64,000 nt of DNA, from NCBI GenBank assembly GCA_000934455.1, contig KN886639.1:77037-141036 (forward strand), written 5' to 3'. This stretch comes from Apostichopus parvimensis. Lineage: Eukaryota > Echinodermata > Holothuroidea > Aspidochirotida > Stichopodidae. The notes below the pieces were generated by a model. It had not been told where the DNA came from. It was given only the letters and a program-made list of their open reading frames with translations, and did no database searches. Both the position numbers and the translations under genes were made by a program. This document shows positions 21,720 through 34,300 of this stretch, one piece after another. Each line of letters opens with the position of its first letter. Within the stretch, counting starts at the first letter, position 1.

Positions 21720-23760
21720 TGTAGCGGTTTCTCCATCGGCTGATACGCCCCCTATTTTCCGGCCGAATCGTCGCGACAACGTTTCCCCGGAAGGAAGAAT
21801 CATTGAAGAAAGGTTTCCTTTGTTTAATCGTCGCGACAACGTGGAAGAATCGTAGAAGCAACGTTTTCTTCGTTTAGTTTATATGTTTCTTATGTTTTAC
21901 TCACACTCGCCTTCTCGCTAGCACTGAGACAATATCTACGTAAATACGATCGCTCAGCTCAGCTGTAAATTCAATCTTTCTCTTTTCATTCGGATTACTT
22001 TTATACATTCACTATACGGAACTTTTATCAACCGTTTTATTCTTTTCTACGGAGATTTCGAGACTGTGGTTTTTATTCACGGATGCTCCAGTTTTAATAA
22101 TCGTTTCGACCTATGCCAACTAATTAACTAAATTGGGTGAGTTCAAAATTTATCCATTTTTACTTCCCCTAAATTGGTGACCCCGACGTGATCAAATTAG
22201 AGCATCGTCCCGGCGTGGCGATTTCGCTTGTATTTTCGTTGGGATTTATTTTGCCTGTTAATCTATTCTCTTAAAATGTCTACGGATGGCGACGTAGAAA
22301 CAGCCGAAAAATCAATGGCAACCGTTAGCACAAAACTACCACCATATTGGCCAGCGGATCCCCTGTTGTGGTTTGCACAGGTACAGGCACAGTTCGCAAC
22401 CAAGCGTGTCACATCACAAGATACTAAATACTCATATATCTCATATATCGCATCACTAACCCCCGACATAGCTCAGGAAGTTCGGGATCTGCTTTTAAAT
22501 GCCCCTCAAGTTGATCGGTATAAAACTCTGAAAGACACGGCAATAAAGCGTACCGCCGTCTCAGAGCAACAATGTCTACAGCAACTTCTAAACGAAGTCA
22601 CGTTAGGTGACAGAAAACCGTCACAATTATTGCGACATATGCAACAGTTATTAGGGGTTAGGAAGCTCGAGGAATCGATCCTCAAACAACTGTTTCTTCA
22701 GAAATTGCCTACGAACATACAACTCGTCCTTGCTTCTAGCAGTGATGACGTTAAGCTAGAACAGCTCGCTGAGCTGGCCGACAAAATACTTGAAGTAGCC
22801 ACACCTACTGTGAACGCTGTAGCAACCAATACACCGGAAGTTTCTAACATACAACGTTTAGAACAACAGGTTGAGCGTCTGTCGAAACAGCTATAGATGA
22901 CCTGTCAATGCGATTTAATAGGCAGCAAAGCCGAAGTCGGTCCAGTTCTCGTAAGCGCATGGATTCCCCCGCAGCCAGCGAACAATGCTGGTACCATCGC
23001 ACGTATGTCGACAAAGCACAAAAATGCCGTCAGCTGTGCTCGGAAAACACCGAAGCCAGCAACTAAACTCGGCGAGTTCTGCTGGCCCTAACACTAAAAG
23101 CCGTTTTTTATGTGTATGACAAACAATTAAATCGCAAATTGTTGATTGACACCGGCGCAGAAGTTAGTGTCATTCCACCCAGTGTTTACGACCGTAGATC
23201 CCGCCCCAGTAGTTTCGAGTTACCGGCTATCAACAAGTCTACAATTAAAACATACGGTATGCGTTCTCTTACGCTCGACTTAGGCCTACGGCGCACATGC
23301 CGATGGGTTTTCATCATTGCAGAGGTCACGGGTCCTATTTTAGATCCGGCCCCAGTAGTTTCGAGTTACAGGCTATCAACAAGTCTACAATTAAAACATA
23401 CGGTATGCGTTCTCTTACGCTCGTCTTAGGCCTTCGGCGCACATGCCGATGGGTTGTCATCATTGCAGAGGTCAAGGGTCCTATTTGAGGAGTCGATTTC
23501 TTACATCACTTCGGCCTCCTGGTCGATCTACGCCGATACACACTTGTTGACTCAACTACGAATTTCAGCATTAGCGGTTCTTTGCAAATGATTCACCAGT
23601 CTCGCCTCTATCATCAGTTGGTGCGTCGGCGCCGTACCACGCGATACTCACCCGATTTCTCAGCATATCGAAACCGTCCTTCTTAGAGCGTGAAACATGG
23701 TATTACACATCACATCGAAACCAAGGGACGTACAGTTGCCCGCCCGCCTTTTCTGTTCTT
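21720..23760 (+). mobile_element. Ty3/Gypsy-type LTR retrotransposon fossil, 5' part only
   Basis: A candidate 5' LTR starts TGTAGCGG and runs about 21720-22172. It is followed by a primer-binding-site-like sequence TGGTGACCCCGACGTG at 22175. A Gag-like region follows (about 22276-22896; PYWPADPLLWFAQVQAQF is the typical Gag start of invertebrate Gypsy elements), then an aspartic-protease region (about 23112-23490) with LLIDTGAEVSVIPP. No reverse transcriptase, RNase H, integrase or 3' LTR is visible. The element is broken, with several breaks beyond the missing 3' part, and is a fossil. The still long Gag frame suggests moderate rather than great age. Confidence 0.75.
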
Positions 23761-23764
23761 GATC

Positions 23765-24380
23765 ATAAATCATTAAACTAAATATTTTGTTTGTAACGCA
23801 AAATGCTGTATGGTTGATCGAATATAACCTAGTTTGCTAGGATTAAAGTTCCCTTGCTTCAAAGGGGGATCGCATTACTATAGGGAGGTCTGTGATATCA
23901 CTGTGGCAGATATTCTTTAGAAACTTTTCTTTCCTATTCCCATATCTTAAGGAAGTTTATCTATTAATTGTGATGCATTTCGGATGCTTGCTTGGCTGTC
24001 AACGTTTATCTAAAGAGTATTGTTATTGTTAGAGGGTTTAACGTTCTTCCAGGTTTTCTTTTCACAGGTGAAATGGAACGAAAACATACTAAAAGAGGTC
24101 TAAAGTAGACATGTGTCCTTGGTTGGTCATTTGTATTAGTTCCTCTAGAATCAGTAAGATCAAGATAGGATAGACAATCTAAAGTTTATATTTTTCTACA
24201 CAGGCCTTATCGAGTATGTGGTCCGATTTTTTACAACTTTTTGGCCCCTGAACATTTATGATTTCATCAAATGCAGCTTTACTCAGAAATATTGTGTGGT
24301 TTTTGTTTTTGTGTGGATGAGGGCTTAAATGTTATAAAGTAAAGCATACAAATTTTCTATTTTAATTGCCATAATGACAC
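23765..24380. other. Sequence upstream of gene B, nothing recognised
   Basis: AT-rich, without coding or repeat structure I can name. It may hold the gene B promoter, but I see no convincing core promoter element. Confidence 0.35.
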
Positions 24381-24666
24381 CACACGGCGACATCGACTTT
24401 AATACCCTACCGTCGGACCAATGGCGTTCAACATACGGTATTCAATCCGCGGTAGAAAAGCGGCATACCGACGGTTGGCCGTCGATGGCCGCGTCATTCT
24501 GCGTATTTACATAATGTCATCGAGAAACGGCATTGGAGAAGTGACGTGCCAATATCGGCTGTACAGAAGTATTACGCAGGTGTGGAGATGCTGGCAACGT
24601 CACTGCGGGTTTTCCACTGTACCAGGGCATCGAATCACCAGTGGTATGCGCTGCTGTCCGGAAATG
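24381..24666 (+). other. CpG-rich candidate 5' leader exon of gene B
   Basis: A stretch clearly richer in G+C and CpG than its surroundings, ending in a consensus donor (GTAAGT at 24667-24672). Short open frames exist in all three phases but none is convincing as protein. Its position mirrors the candidate leader exon of gene A. It could instead be a captured repeat fragment. The 5' limit is approximate. Confidence 0.35.
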
Positions 24667-25073
24667 TAAGTTAAAGGAACTAAAGCCTAATTATTTTCCT
24701 TTTATAAAGTAACATTCATCTTACATGAATTAGCATAGAACTACGTATATGCATTTTAACTTCACTTTATGGTTGCTTCTGTCCCTAGTTCTTGACAGGT
24801 TTCACTCTTAATTTAATAGCAAGGCGACCCTTACTGCTGGGAAAAATGTTACTGCAAGGCAAACGCTTATTTAAATAAATATAAATCTCTGTAGCACTGT
24901 CTGAAATACATCATACCCCCTCTCTTTTAATGAATATGCCCATTGTATAACGTTTATGGACCTATTGCGTGTGACGAACTATTAGTAGCATTGCATTGTA
25001 ATTGTAGTGTCTTTAGCTAAAGTTACTGCAGTTTCCCCGAGCGAAGTAGCTGTATTTCTGTTTTATTTCCTAG

Positions 25074-25090
25074 GAAAATACAGACTGAAG
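25074..25090 (+). other. Possible 17-nt leader exon of gene B
   Basis: The tiny segment GAAAATACAGACTGAAG is flanked by a good acceptor (TTTCCTAG) and donor (GTAAGA). It would be untranslated and upstream of the signal-peptide exon. Confidence 0.3.
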
Positions 25091-25285
25091 GTAAGAACAA
25101 GATTTCACAATTTGACTCTCTTAAACTAAGCAGTCTCAATGAGTTTGCTAGATGGTTACTGAAATGTTGCTTTTTCGATCTTCTTCATATACTTAATTTC
25201 AAAGTAATTCACTTTGCATTATTTCACTGGTACCTAACATTTTTTAATGAATTCACGTTTGCCTTTGCCTCACGTCTTTTCATAG

Positions 25286-25370
25286 AGTGTGAAGATGCCT
25301 GGCTCTGCAAGCAGTATTAAACTTCGCAAGTTAAGCCCGTTCCTGTTTATTCCACTTTTTTTTGCTATCG
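25286..25370 (+). CDS. Gene B exon: signal peptide
   Basis: Acceptor CATAG, then ATG at 25295. It encodes [20 protein letters not shown] followed by LFFAI: a basic start and a hydrophobic core. It ends in phase 1 before GTACGT. Together with the V exon the mature N-terminus reads about G-A-S-C-Q-T. Confidence 0.75.
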
Positions 25371-28300
25371 GTACGTTTGTTATTTTACCAGTCAAGTATT
25401 TCACAATGGTCACAATATATATTTCTTATAACTTGCCAAGCGCTCATAGTATTACGAAATAATGCTTATGCTGCTATTCAGTCACGTTGAAGAGTGAATG
25501 TACAGTCAATTAATGGATGGATGGATACATATATACCATAAGCAGAATGATTGAAAGAAAGTTTTTATGAAGAAATTTATGAGGAACAACAAATAAGAAG
25601 ACAGAAGTTTTGCATAAGAGGTTTATGTTTTAAAGCTTATGGGTTTAAAATAATAGTGTATCTAGAACAACTTAATATGTAATATTTTATTAAAAAATGC
25701 TGAGTTGCGGATACAGGTACTAGTGCACCTTTTTTACAGCTCTGAATTTCAGCATTTGCATGAGATCAGGTATCGGTGTAGTAAAAAACTAAGTGTGTGT
25801 AGTTCATCAAATCTGCCTACGTTACTTTGAATTGTAAAGGTTTAATTACTAAAATGCTGTGCATAGTGACTCCGACGAAACAAATTCATGAGAATGTTAC
25901 AACAGGCGACATCAAATTTACAGTGAATAAGAAATGCTATGTAAATGGTTTCAAATAGTGCACCAATAAGATGAGAAATACAATATTTGAATGTGAATTA
26001 TTTGTTACTGTCCTATTTATCTATATATGCCATCAAAGTAAGATCGTAAAATGATCAAAAGATCCTAATTTTTGGTAAATATTTTTACATGGTCATGTCA
26101 ACATCATAAGAAGGAATCCCAAACCAACTCAAAATGCAGCTTAATCAATGGGTTCGTTATTAACAGTTTCTACTTGTACCTTTTTAGTAAGGGAACAAAG
26201 GAATTATTTACCAATTTTAAACATAAATTAATTTTCAACACGGATCTTGATTGTTAGGTGCATCATGTCAGACTGTGGTTACCTACAGCTCCAAGTCATC
26301 TGAAGAGTTGCTATGTCCATTTACTGATCAGACACTTACTGCTACATGGACTGATGGAACTGCTGGGAATATCTTATCTACCTATCAGAGAGGAAAACCT
26401 GACATTGATATTGTAGCGCCAGGCTCCAAACATATCAACTTTATGTATAATGTTAGTGCTTCATCATTCAGTTTATTTATCCAGGATGTTGAAGCAGAGG
26501 ATGGAGGAGAATATGTATGTGTTACTGTTGGAGGAGGAACTACCAGAAATGACCTCACTGTTGTTGTAGAAGGTAAGATTCTCACTTACTCTAATACAAG
26601 CCCCATTATTTCAGCAGTTTATAAAGCAAATGTTGAGAACATTGCTGACCAAATTTGTAATTGTCTAAACAAATTCACACTCTTGAGTCAGAGATTTTTA
26701 ATATAGAGTTGTTACAGGTTTGAGGTCAGCTTGTTGAAATACGATATAAAATATAGGCCAGTTAAACCTTTGTTTGGTATTTACATAATGATAATAATGT
26801 ACATTTATACTGCGTCCCTATGACACAAGTGTCGTCAGAAGTGCCTAACAATCACAATAATACCCTGGTCAACGATAACCTGTCAAACATAGAGACAATC
26901 CCTCCACATGGCAGCGGCTAAACAGCGCCCAGCTGACAGTTTTATCTCACAGGTCCCCATTTTACACATGGATGAAGAGAGGCAATGGAGATAAAGTGCC
27001 TTGCTCAAGGACACAACGCAATGATCTGGCCAGGACTCGAACCTGCAATCCTAAGATCACAGGTCCACTGCCTTAACCACTTAACCACAACGTTCTCTCA
27101 GTTGCAGAATTGTGCTATTATTTAGTGATATTAGAATCCTTCTCCTTTATACTGCACGTTCCTTATATAAATTAATTAATATTCAACAACCTTAAGGATT
27201 TTGAACTTCACAGTCGTTCGTCACCTTCTAATAATGAACAAAATTTCAGTAATACCTAATAACAATATGCCTTTGCTACTTCAGTCAGCGGAGGTATCTG
27301 TTGTATCAAAATGAAATACATTATGCATAACATAGTCAATAGTTCATGTTGTTTAGAATAAACTATTTAACACAAGAACTATTTCTCATGGTTGGTGTTA
27401 TGAATGATTTCATATTAATTAACTTTAACAGAAAGTTTGCTGATTAGTTTTCAAATTAAATGAACGAATAAATACATTACCCAATCCTCAACACTTCGAT
27501 TAAAATTTGTCCACAATAGAGCGTTAAACAATTATTTTTTAAAGTTAAAGCAGCTCGAAATCTCGGAATTTTAAGTTCTGATTTTATCCGTTGACAATTT
27601 TACTTAGTTAAAGGGCAATTACAGACAGGCACGCCTTCCTTGTGGCAATATAAGTAAACCTTTTTTTCTGGTGGAGGTTAAAAATGAAAAGAATATTCCG
27701 TCATATTCAAAACTCGGTGAACCTTTGGCAGAGTGAAGCATTCCACATACACATGACAGAGTGTGGTTCAGTACACTAGCATCATTCTGTAGAACCATTT
27801 GTGTTTGTAATTTGCACGAGATGTGAAAACAACTCAAAGTTGTCTCGTAGCCATTAAAGGTGAAGTGTTAAAGTCAAATTATTAAGTATTCAGTAACATT
27901 CTAAACTGCCAGTTTCATCAATTTGACCACTGCTAGTATCACAGAACATGGAACCCGATACAAAATTGTATCACGTAAAGCTAATTAACGTACCGTAACA
28001 TGGATGGTGACAATATTTCAGTTTTACAAAAATGTAAATGGCTTGATCAGTCTATACTGTGAATAAGAGACTACCGTTAATCAGTATAAACTGAATTGCG
28101 GTATAACACCGTAACACCTGTTAAACCTGGGAGCATATACAGACGTATTCTTTATTAAATGGCTGTTTCAACTAAGACAGTTTATGAGTCTAAACAACTG
28201 TCCCTATGTTTGACTAGTAAATATAACTTGTAAAGATGGTTCAAATTGCAGATTGTAAGCGTTTTACAGTAAACTTTTCCTCCACCTACTGTTAAAATGT

Positions 28301-31300
28301 GGACGACGTTATTGGCGAAACATTTAGAGCATTCTGGTTAGTCCAGCATATCATTGTCCATAGGATTGTTTTTGTCTGTATATGTTCTGTTTGTAAATCC
28401 TCAGTAGCAGCTGGTCATAAATGTAACAAATGTTAAGTAATTATAACACACATTTGTTTTAACTGATAAACGGGTACTCACCCTTACCAGTTTTAACTGA
28501 TAAAGCCATTAACATCGGCTGAGTTATGAATTACAAATTGATATCGTTATGTACTGTAATGTTGATCACGTTGTCACATTATGTATCTGCAATATACCAT
28601 GATCATCCCGTTCATATACATTTAATGTACTAGGGATGAATATTGTAATCAGTTGGATGTAAAACCCTATTAGTGCTCTAGCAATTCTGACAACAACAAT
28701 TGCAATGGAATTATATAGTACCTTCACACCCGATTCACCTAGTCAGTACAGTAGAAACTGTTCAAACTATTGATAAATTTGCCAGTAGAAACTGTCGAAT
28801 ACGACATATGTATTCTGTGCACGTACAGTATCTACTGTAATATTGAATAGCAGTAAGCATGACAACGCTTTTATAGCACGAATTTGTTTTATGGCTGGAA
28901 GGCGAAGTCACAGAAATTAATACTGGTACTCCGACCGATAGTGTTCAATGGTTACGCGTAAGTAAAGTATAAAATAGGCTTTCACCCCAAATGTCTCAAA
29001 CGAGAAGGGGAACACTACCCACCAAAGACGTCAGGCAAAATGTGTGCCCATCCTAGAGGATTCGCATAGGTTTAACATTCACCGAATTAACACAGAGAAT
29101 ACCATAACCACTGTAAATCTTGAAGTTTTAGCCCACAGTAAAAAAAAATAGTTCTCGATGATACCAGGATTACAGGACTCAGTAATCAGTAGGGCTAACA
29201 GCTGAAGAGAACTGTAATTCCAACGCCTGCATCAACGAAAGCTTAAATGTAAGTTACGATGCCCAAGTTGTAAGTTCTGATTAATTTTAAAGTGGCATTA
29301 TATAACAAGGAATCAAAGATGATGGTGGATCCATGCCTGGCCAATGCTTGGTAGATGTTGTCAAGCCTAACGTGAGGCCTAGCCTAGAATAGACATAGCT
29401 AACTTAGGACTTGCGTTTCCGTAGCATATACCGTAGCACGTTCTGACGTAGGCTAGGCTTGTTGTGGCACTGGTATAGGTTAGTCTAAGGCAGGACATAA
29501 ACTTAAGTCAAAGCAAATCTTGTCAATATGTATGCTATAACCTAGCTTGTTCATTTCAATCTAGAGTTTGTTAATGATAAATGGGCTTAGCCGAGGTTAA
29601 AAATAAAAATATTTTTGAGAACTATGCCTAGCCTGTATAGTGAACTCATACCTTTTTCTATATGCGACAAGAACTGCCTTTAAGTTTAGGACCTAATATT
29701 AAGGTAGCCGTAGGCTAGGCTATTTTTATAAGGTTTGCAAAATGTTGGTCCCAAAGAGTAATGTTGAAAACGACACATTATCAAACATATCTGTGTAGCC
29801 AAGTCAAACTGACTATCTCCAGCCCAAATTTGGTCAGAAAGTCACACAAAACCGTCAACGCCCAACAATGACTTGGAGACGATCCAATATTCCACGACAC
29901 ATATCAGTATGAAGGGAGAGGGGGAGAAGGACATTACAGTAATTAGGCAAATTAATTGTTATTTTTAACAGCATGTCGCACAAACAGAACCGTTAAAAAA
30001 GCTGTACAGCAAATGTTAAAAAATCACGCAATTGTGCAGAAAACCGGCCACTAGACAACACGACCATATATGTATCCATACATCGTGTGAAATCAAATAT
30101 TCAAAAGCCTTATCTTCACAATAGTAATATTAGGCACGTGTATGAAAAGATATGGTAATAAGATCTGACACATTAGTAGTCCTGGTACTTTAATACTTAC
30201 TGTATTTTTGTGCAGCCCTATTTTCATGCCGTACTTATATATGTATCTAATACGTATCGTATGTATACGTCTCTAATTTTAACTGGAATAACTAATGGAA
30301 TAGGTGTCCCTATCATACTTATACTCAACAGACCAAATACTCACAGTTTGTGTAGTGAAGGCTTGAGACATAGGTACAGTAGTATCACATATATATTCAT
30401 TTCCAAATACATAAGGTGAAGGCTAGACTTTATAGCCAATATGTAATTTATTTCATTAACAGATCATGCCTCCTAAGCACAAAGCATTTAAGAGAAACAG
30501 CACCTGCAATGATCATTATGGGCGCATTGCAGTTAACAGTGGGACTTGGGCCAGAAGGATGAAGAAATCAACAATGGCAGGAATTCCGCCCAAAACTTTA
30601 CCGTGTATTGTTGATGGCCTGAACATTGTTTCTTCATAAGACAACTGTCAAGTTGTGAAAACCTGTCTTCATCACTTGTATTTCTTTGTAGTTTTTATGA
30701 CTGAACCTCCATACCCGTGATGAGTCCGCAGTGCACGGTGGACCACCACAAAGGACTATGGTAAACGTGTTCTGATTGCATTTAAATTGTAATATCAATC
30801 TAAAGTAAGATTTTTCTTTTCTTCTTCATTTTCCTAGCATAAAATATATTTTATTGGTGTAGATCAAGTACTGAGGATATAACTGCTGTCATTGAGGGTA
30901 GTTCAGATTCCTTTTGAGTCGTATATGAGAAAATCTACACTATTTTCTTTTGCTGATGACGTCAAACTATTTGTAAGTTTAGATGCCATGTTTGGCCTTA
31001 AGATAGAATGAGATTCCACATTCTCTCCAGAGACCATTTTCATAGGTCAGGCAAAAGTGGATACTTTTCTTGCAGGCTTTAGATAGGACTCAATAGTTGG
31101 TCACCTAATTGCACTCAATTTTCTAGGTAGATATATCCTAAATAGTTCATTTATGCAAAGCAAATATAATCCTTTTTCCAAAATGGGTGAAACATTATGT
31201 TGTTTAGTTGACCTAAAACGTGTAACCTTTCAGTTTGCAAATATGCCATGGAGCCTAAAAGGACGATTCATGTCAAAATAATAATCTCTTACATCGTTTA

Positions 31301-34300
31301 CATGTACTGACTTGTAGTTCTTTTCCTTTCCTTTCACTTAGAAAAAAATGACACAAAACCTCAAGCAAACAAAGGGACAAACATGCAATGAAAGGAATGT
31401 TCATTACCAATTCTGTTTTACAAGTACTCCATAGTTTCATGCACGGTACGGTCATCAAACTGACGTTTTCAACGTGTGGGTTGTCATTTCAAACACAGAT
31501 CTGCAGTCCACTTCAAGCAAGATTGATCAGATGAGGCTGTTAGATGCCACTTATATATATATATAGTGACCACAATGGCTGACTTTCATGTATATAAAGA
31601 TCTCATACTACATGTAGTGGATCCACATATCGAGTATGATGTAAATCCAAGCATTACCGGTGCATTGTTACACCATGGACACCGCACAGTCTCTGGGAGA
31701 AAGAGGACAATGCGATATATTGTGTAGAATACAGTACTTATGTCGAAGGGGACAATAATGGTATTGCCCCATTACACCATGATGTCACTGTGAATTTGTG
31801 TACCTTGGGAAGGGCAGACTCGGTTCCATTTGAGATTATTCAAACTCATACAATCAGTTAACTACTTTGAAACTCTTTCAGACAATCTACAGAGAAAGGT
31901 TATGCTGTTTACGGTGCTATAATTTTGGTGCAAATAGTAGTCAATTTTGATTGTTCCGTGGTTCTCTGATGGTGCAGACTAGTGACTTGGAATCATTGCA
32001 CAGTTTAAGATTTTGTCATTGAAATATAAACTGTTTGTTTTGGAAAGTTGTAATTATTTCTAACCTCCTTAATGGTATCAAATGTTTCATTGTCCTACAC
32101 ATTTCCTGCACTTATGTTTAAATAATTGTTGTAGCAAGTTTGAAAACTATTGTTCAGGCAGGCATTAACAGCTTAACAGGTGCATCTTGATCCATTGTTC
32201 ACATTTGTTTGATATCTTGGTTAAGACGATTTCGCTACAAAGAATGTCACTGGTTATAACCACTTCGGCAGTTAAAAAGGATTTATTGTGACAATACTGC
32301 AAACTTGTTGCTACATAATATTGGTAATATACAATATACATTGCTTAGTTTCCCAATCATGAATAAGAGCCCCATCGGTGGCTATACCTGTGTATGTACT
32401 CTAGCACACCAACCAATATCAGGTGTTATGTAATTTACGATGATGATAATTGTACAATACAGAAGGGATTTGGAAATATGGAAATGGAAGTTAGCTATGT
32501 CTATTCTAGGCTAGGCCTCACGTTAGGCTAGACAACAGCTAATTAATGTTTTAGTGATGAGCTCTGATGGTATTGGTTCCTTTGTGTTTTATCCTTTTAC
32601 ACTGCATGTAACTTCTGTCATAGACTCAGGTACTGTTGCTTTCAGGCGTAAGTCAAAGAGGTTACCATTCGTAATGCTTTAATTTTGCTGCCCATTATAA
32701 GCATTAGAAATATCCAAGTATATTGTTCGTGGACGCACTACGTTAGCTCCACAGGTACAGATCAGCTCCGAAGTAGGAATCTCATCTTGTTTTCAGGACA
32801 AGTGACATTAGGGGGAATGAAGCAATCCAGAGTAAATGGTCCTGGAAAAAATTGAAAGCAAACCGAAATATAAAGTAATTACGAGCAAATTTCTGACTTT
32901 GTTACCACCTTTAAGGTAAATATACCATTTTTAAAAAGTATGATTCAACCAAATTAAACGAATGCGGTATGACTTGTCAATGTAGAGTTAATTAATAATT
33001 AATGCTCTGCACGAAACGAAATCCGGACCTTGATATACCTGTATATATAGATCTGGATTATTTTTACTATTTTTGGTCCATTTCTTTGCCGAAACTACAT
33101 ATGTGGTATGCAGATCCAAAATAGTGAGGACAAGAAACCTTTTGAAATTGGCAGAAGACGAAACATATTGAATTAACATACATCAAAGTATGTAACGTTA
33201 CCACTTAGATGAACATCATAATCATACTTGGTTCGTGGATCTACCATATTGCTTAAAAGGCCCCGATTGTTAACTGTCGAGGTGACAGTTCATCTGAAGT
33301 CAAGAAAGGTCATAGTCTGAAAACTTGATAGCAAGATAAATCTACAAGTACAGGTAGGATGAAGTTCGTACGTAAATATGGGAATCCACCTTTATGATTA
33401 CAAATAAGCTTTACCTCCATGAAAAAAAAACAGGATAAGTATACATGAATATACATATCAAGTATGAAGTTCATCATGATTTTTAAGTGATCGTCTTTAC
33501 AAAGGTTTCAAAATTTGACCTCTAGACCCAGCGACTCGCGAAGGTAATTCCACATTCTTAATACGAACTTGTAATTGCTTGCCAAATTATACCATTGAAG
33601 CAATGAGCCTGATAAACTGCACTGTCTTGGTTTGTTGCAAATTTGTACAAAAACTTCGAAGATGAATCATAATGCTATCATATGTATGTCACAGACCTTT
33701 ATTGACTTTAAGCAACCTGTTGTGCGGTGCATATAACCAAATGGCTCTCTTATCACTAAAGATGTATCCATATATGAAGTATTGATCCAACCTTAGCCGT
33801 TGAAGTTAGAATCACTCAAACTCAAAGAAGATCGCATAGATTTCTTTCTCTTCCGACAGTAGAGCATAAAATAATATCCTCTTTCCTCTGTTTCAGCATT
33901 TTAGATCAACTGAATATCGTGGAAGGACTAGGGTTATTCACGTAGTTAACACGTACTATTACGGTTTAGGAGCTGGCGACACACGTTTATGCACTAATTC
34001 AGGAGGGTTTGACAATATACCTCATTTGATAACGTGACCTTTGGTCATTTATTTTACAAAATGCGTTGTAAACTAGTAGAGTCTGATATCCTACATCAAG
34101 AAATTTCATTTAGCAACGTTTTACAAATTTTTGAAATGTAACACTCATTATATTTTATAAACTAACATAGTATGAATTCCACAACGTTTTGAGGGTTTCG
34201 GCATATTTGACATTTTGGTATGCGCATGATGACAAAACAATTGTTTTGGTTGTTGTATATTTGACATATGCTGTTCTTTTGCCCCTATGACACCTTAGGT

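Noticed and set aside
27018-27091. Possible tRNA gene (A and B boxes on the minus strand)
   Set aside because: No full cloverleaf, and it is followed by a SINE body and tail; called a SINE.
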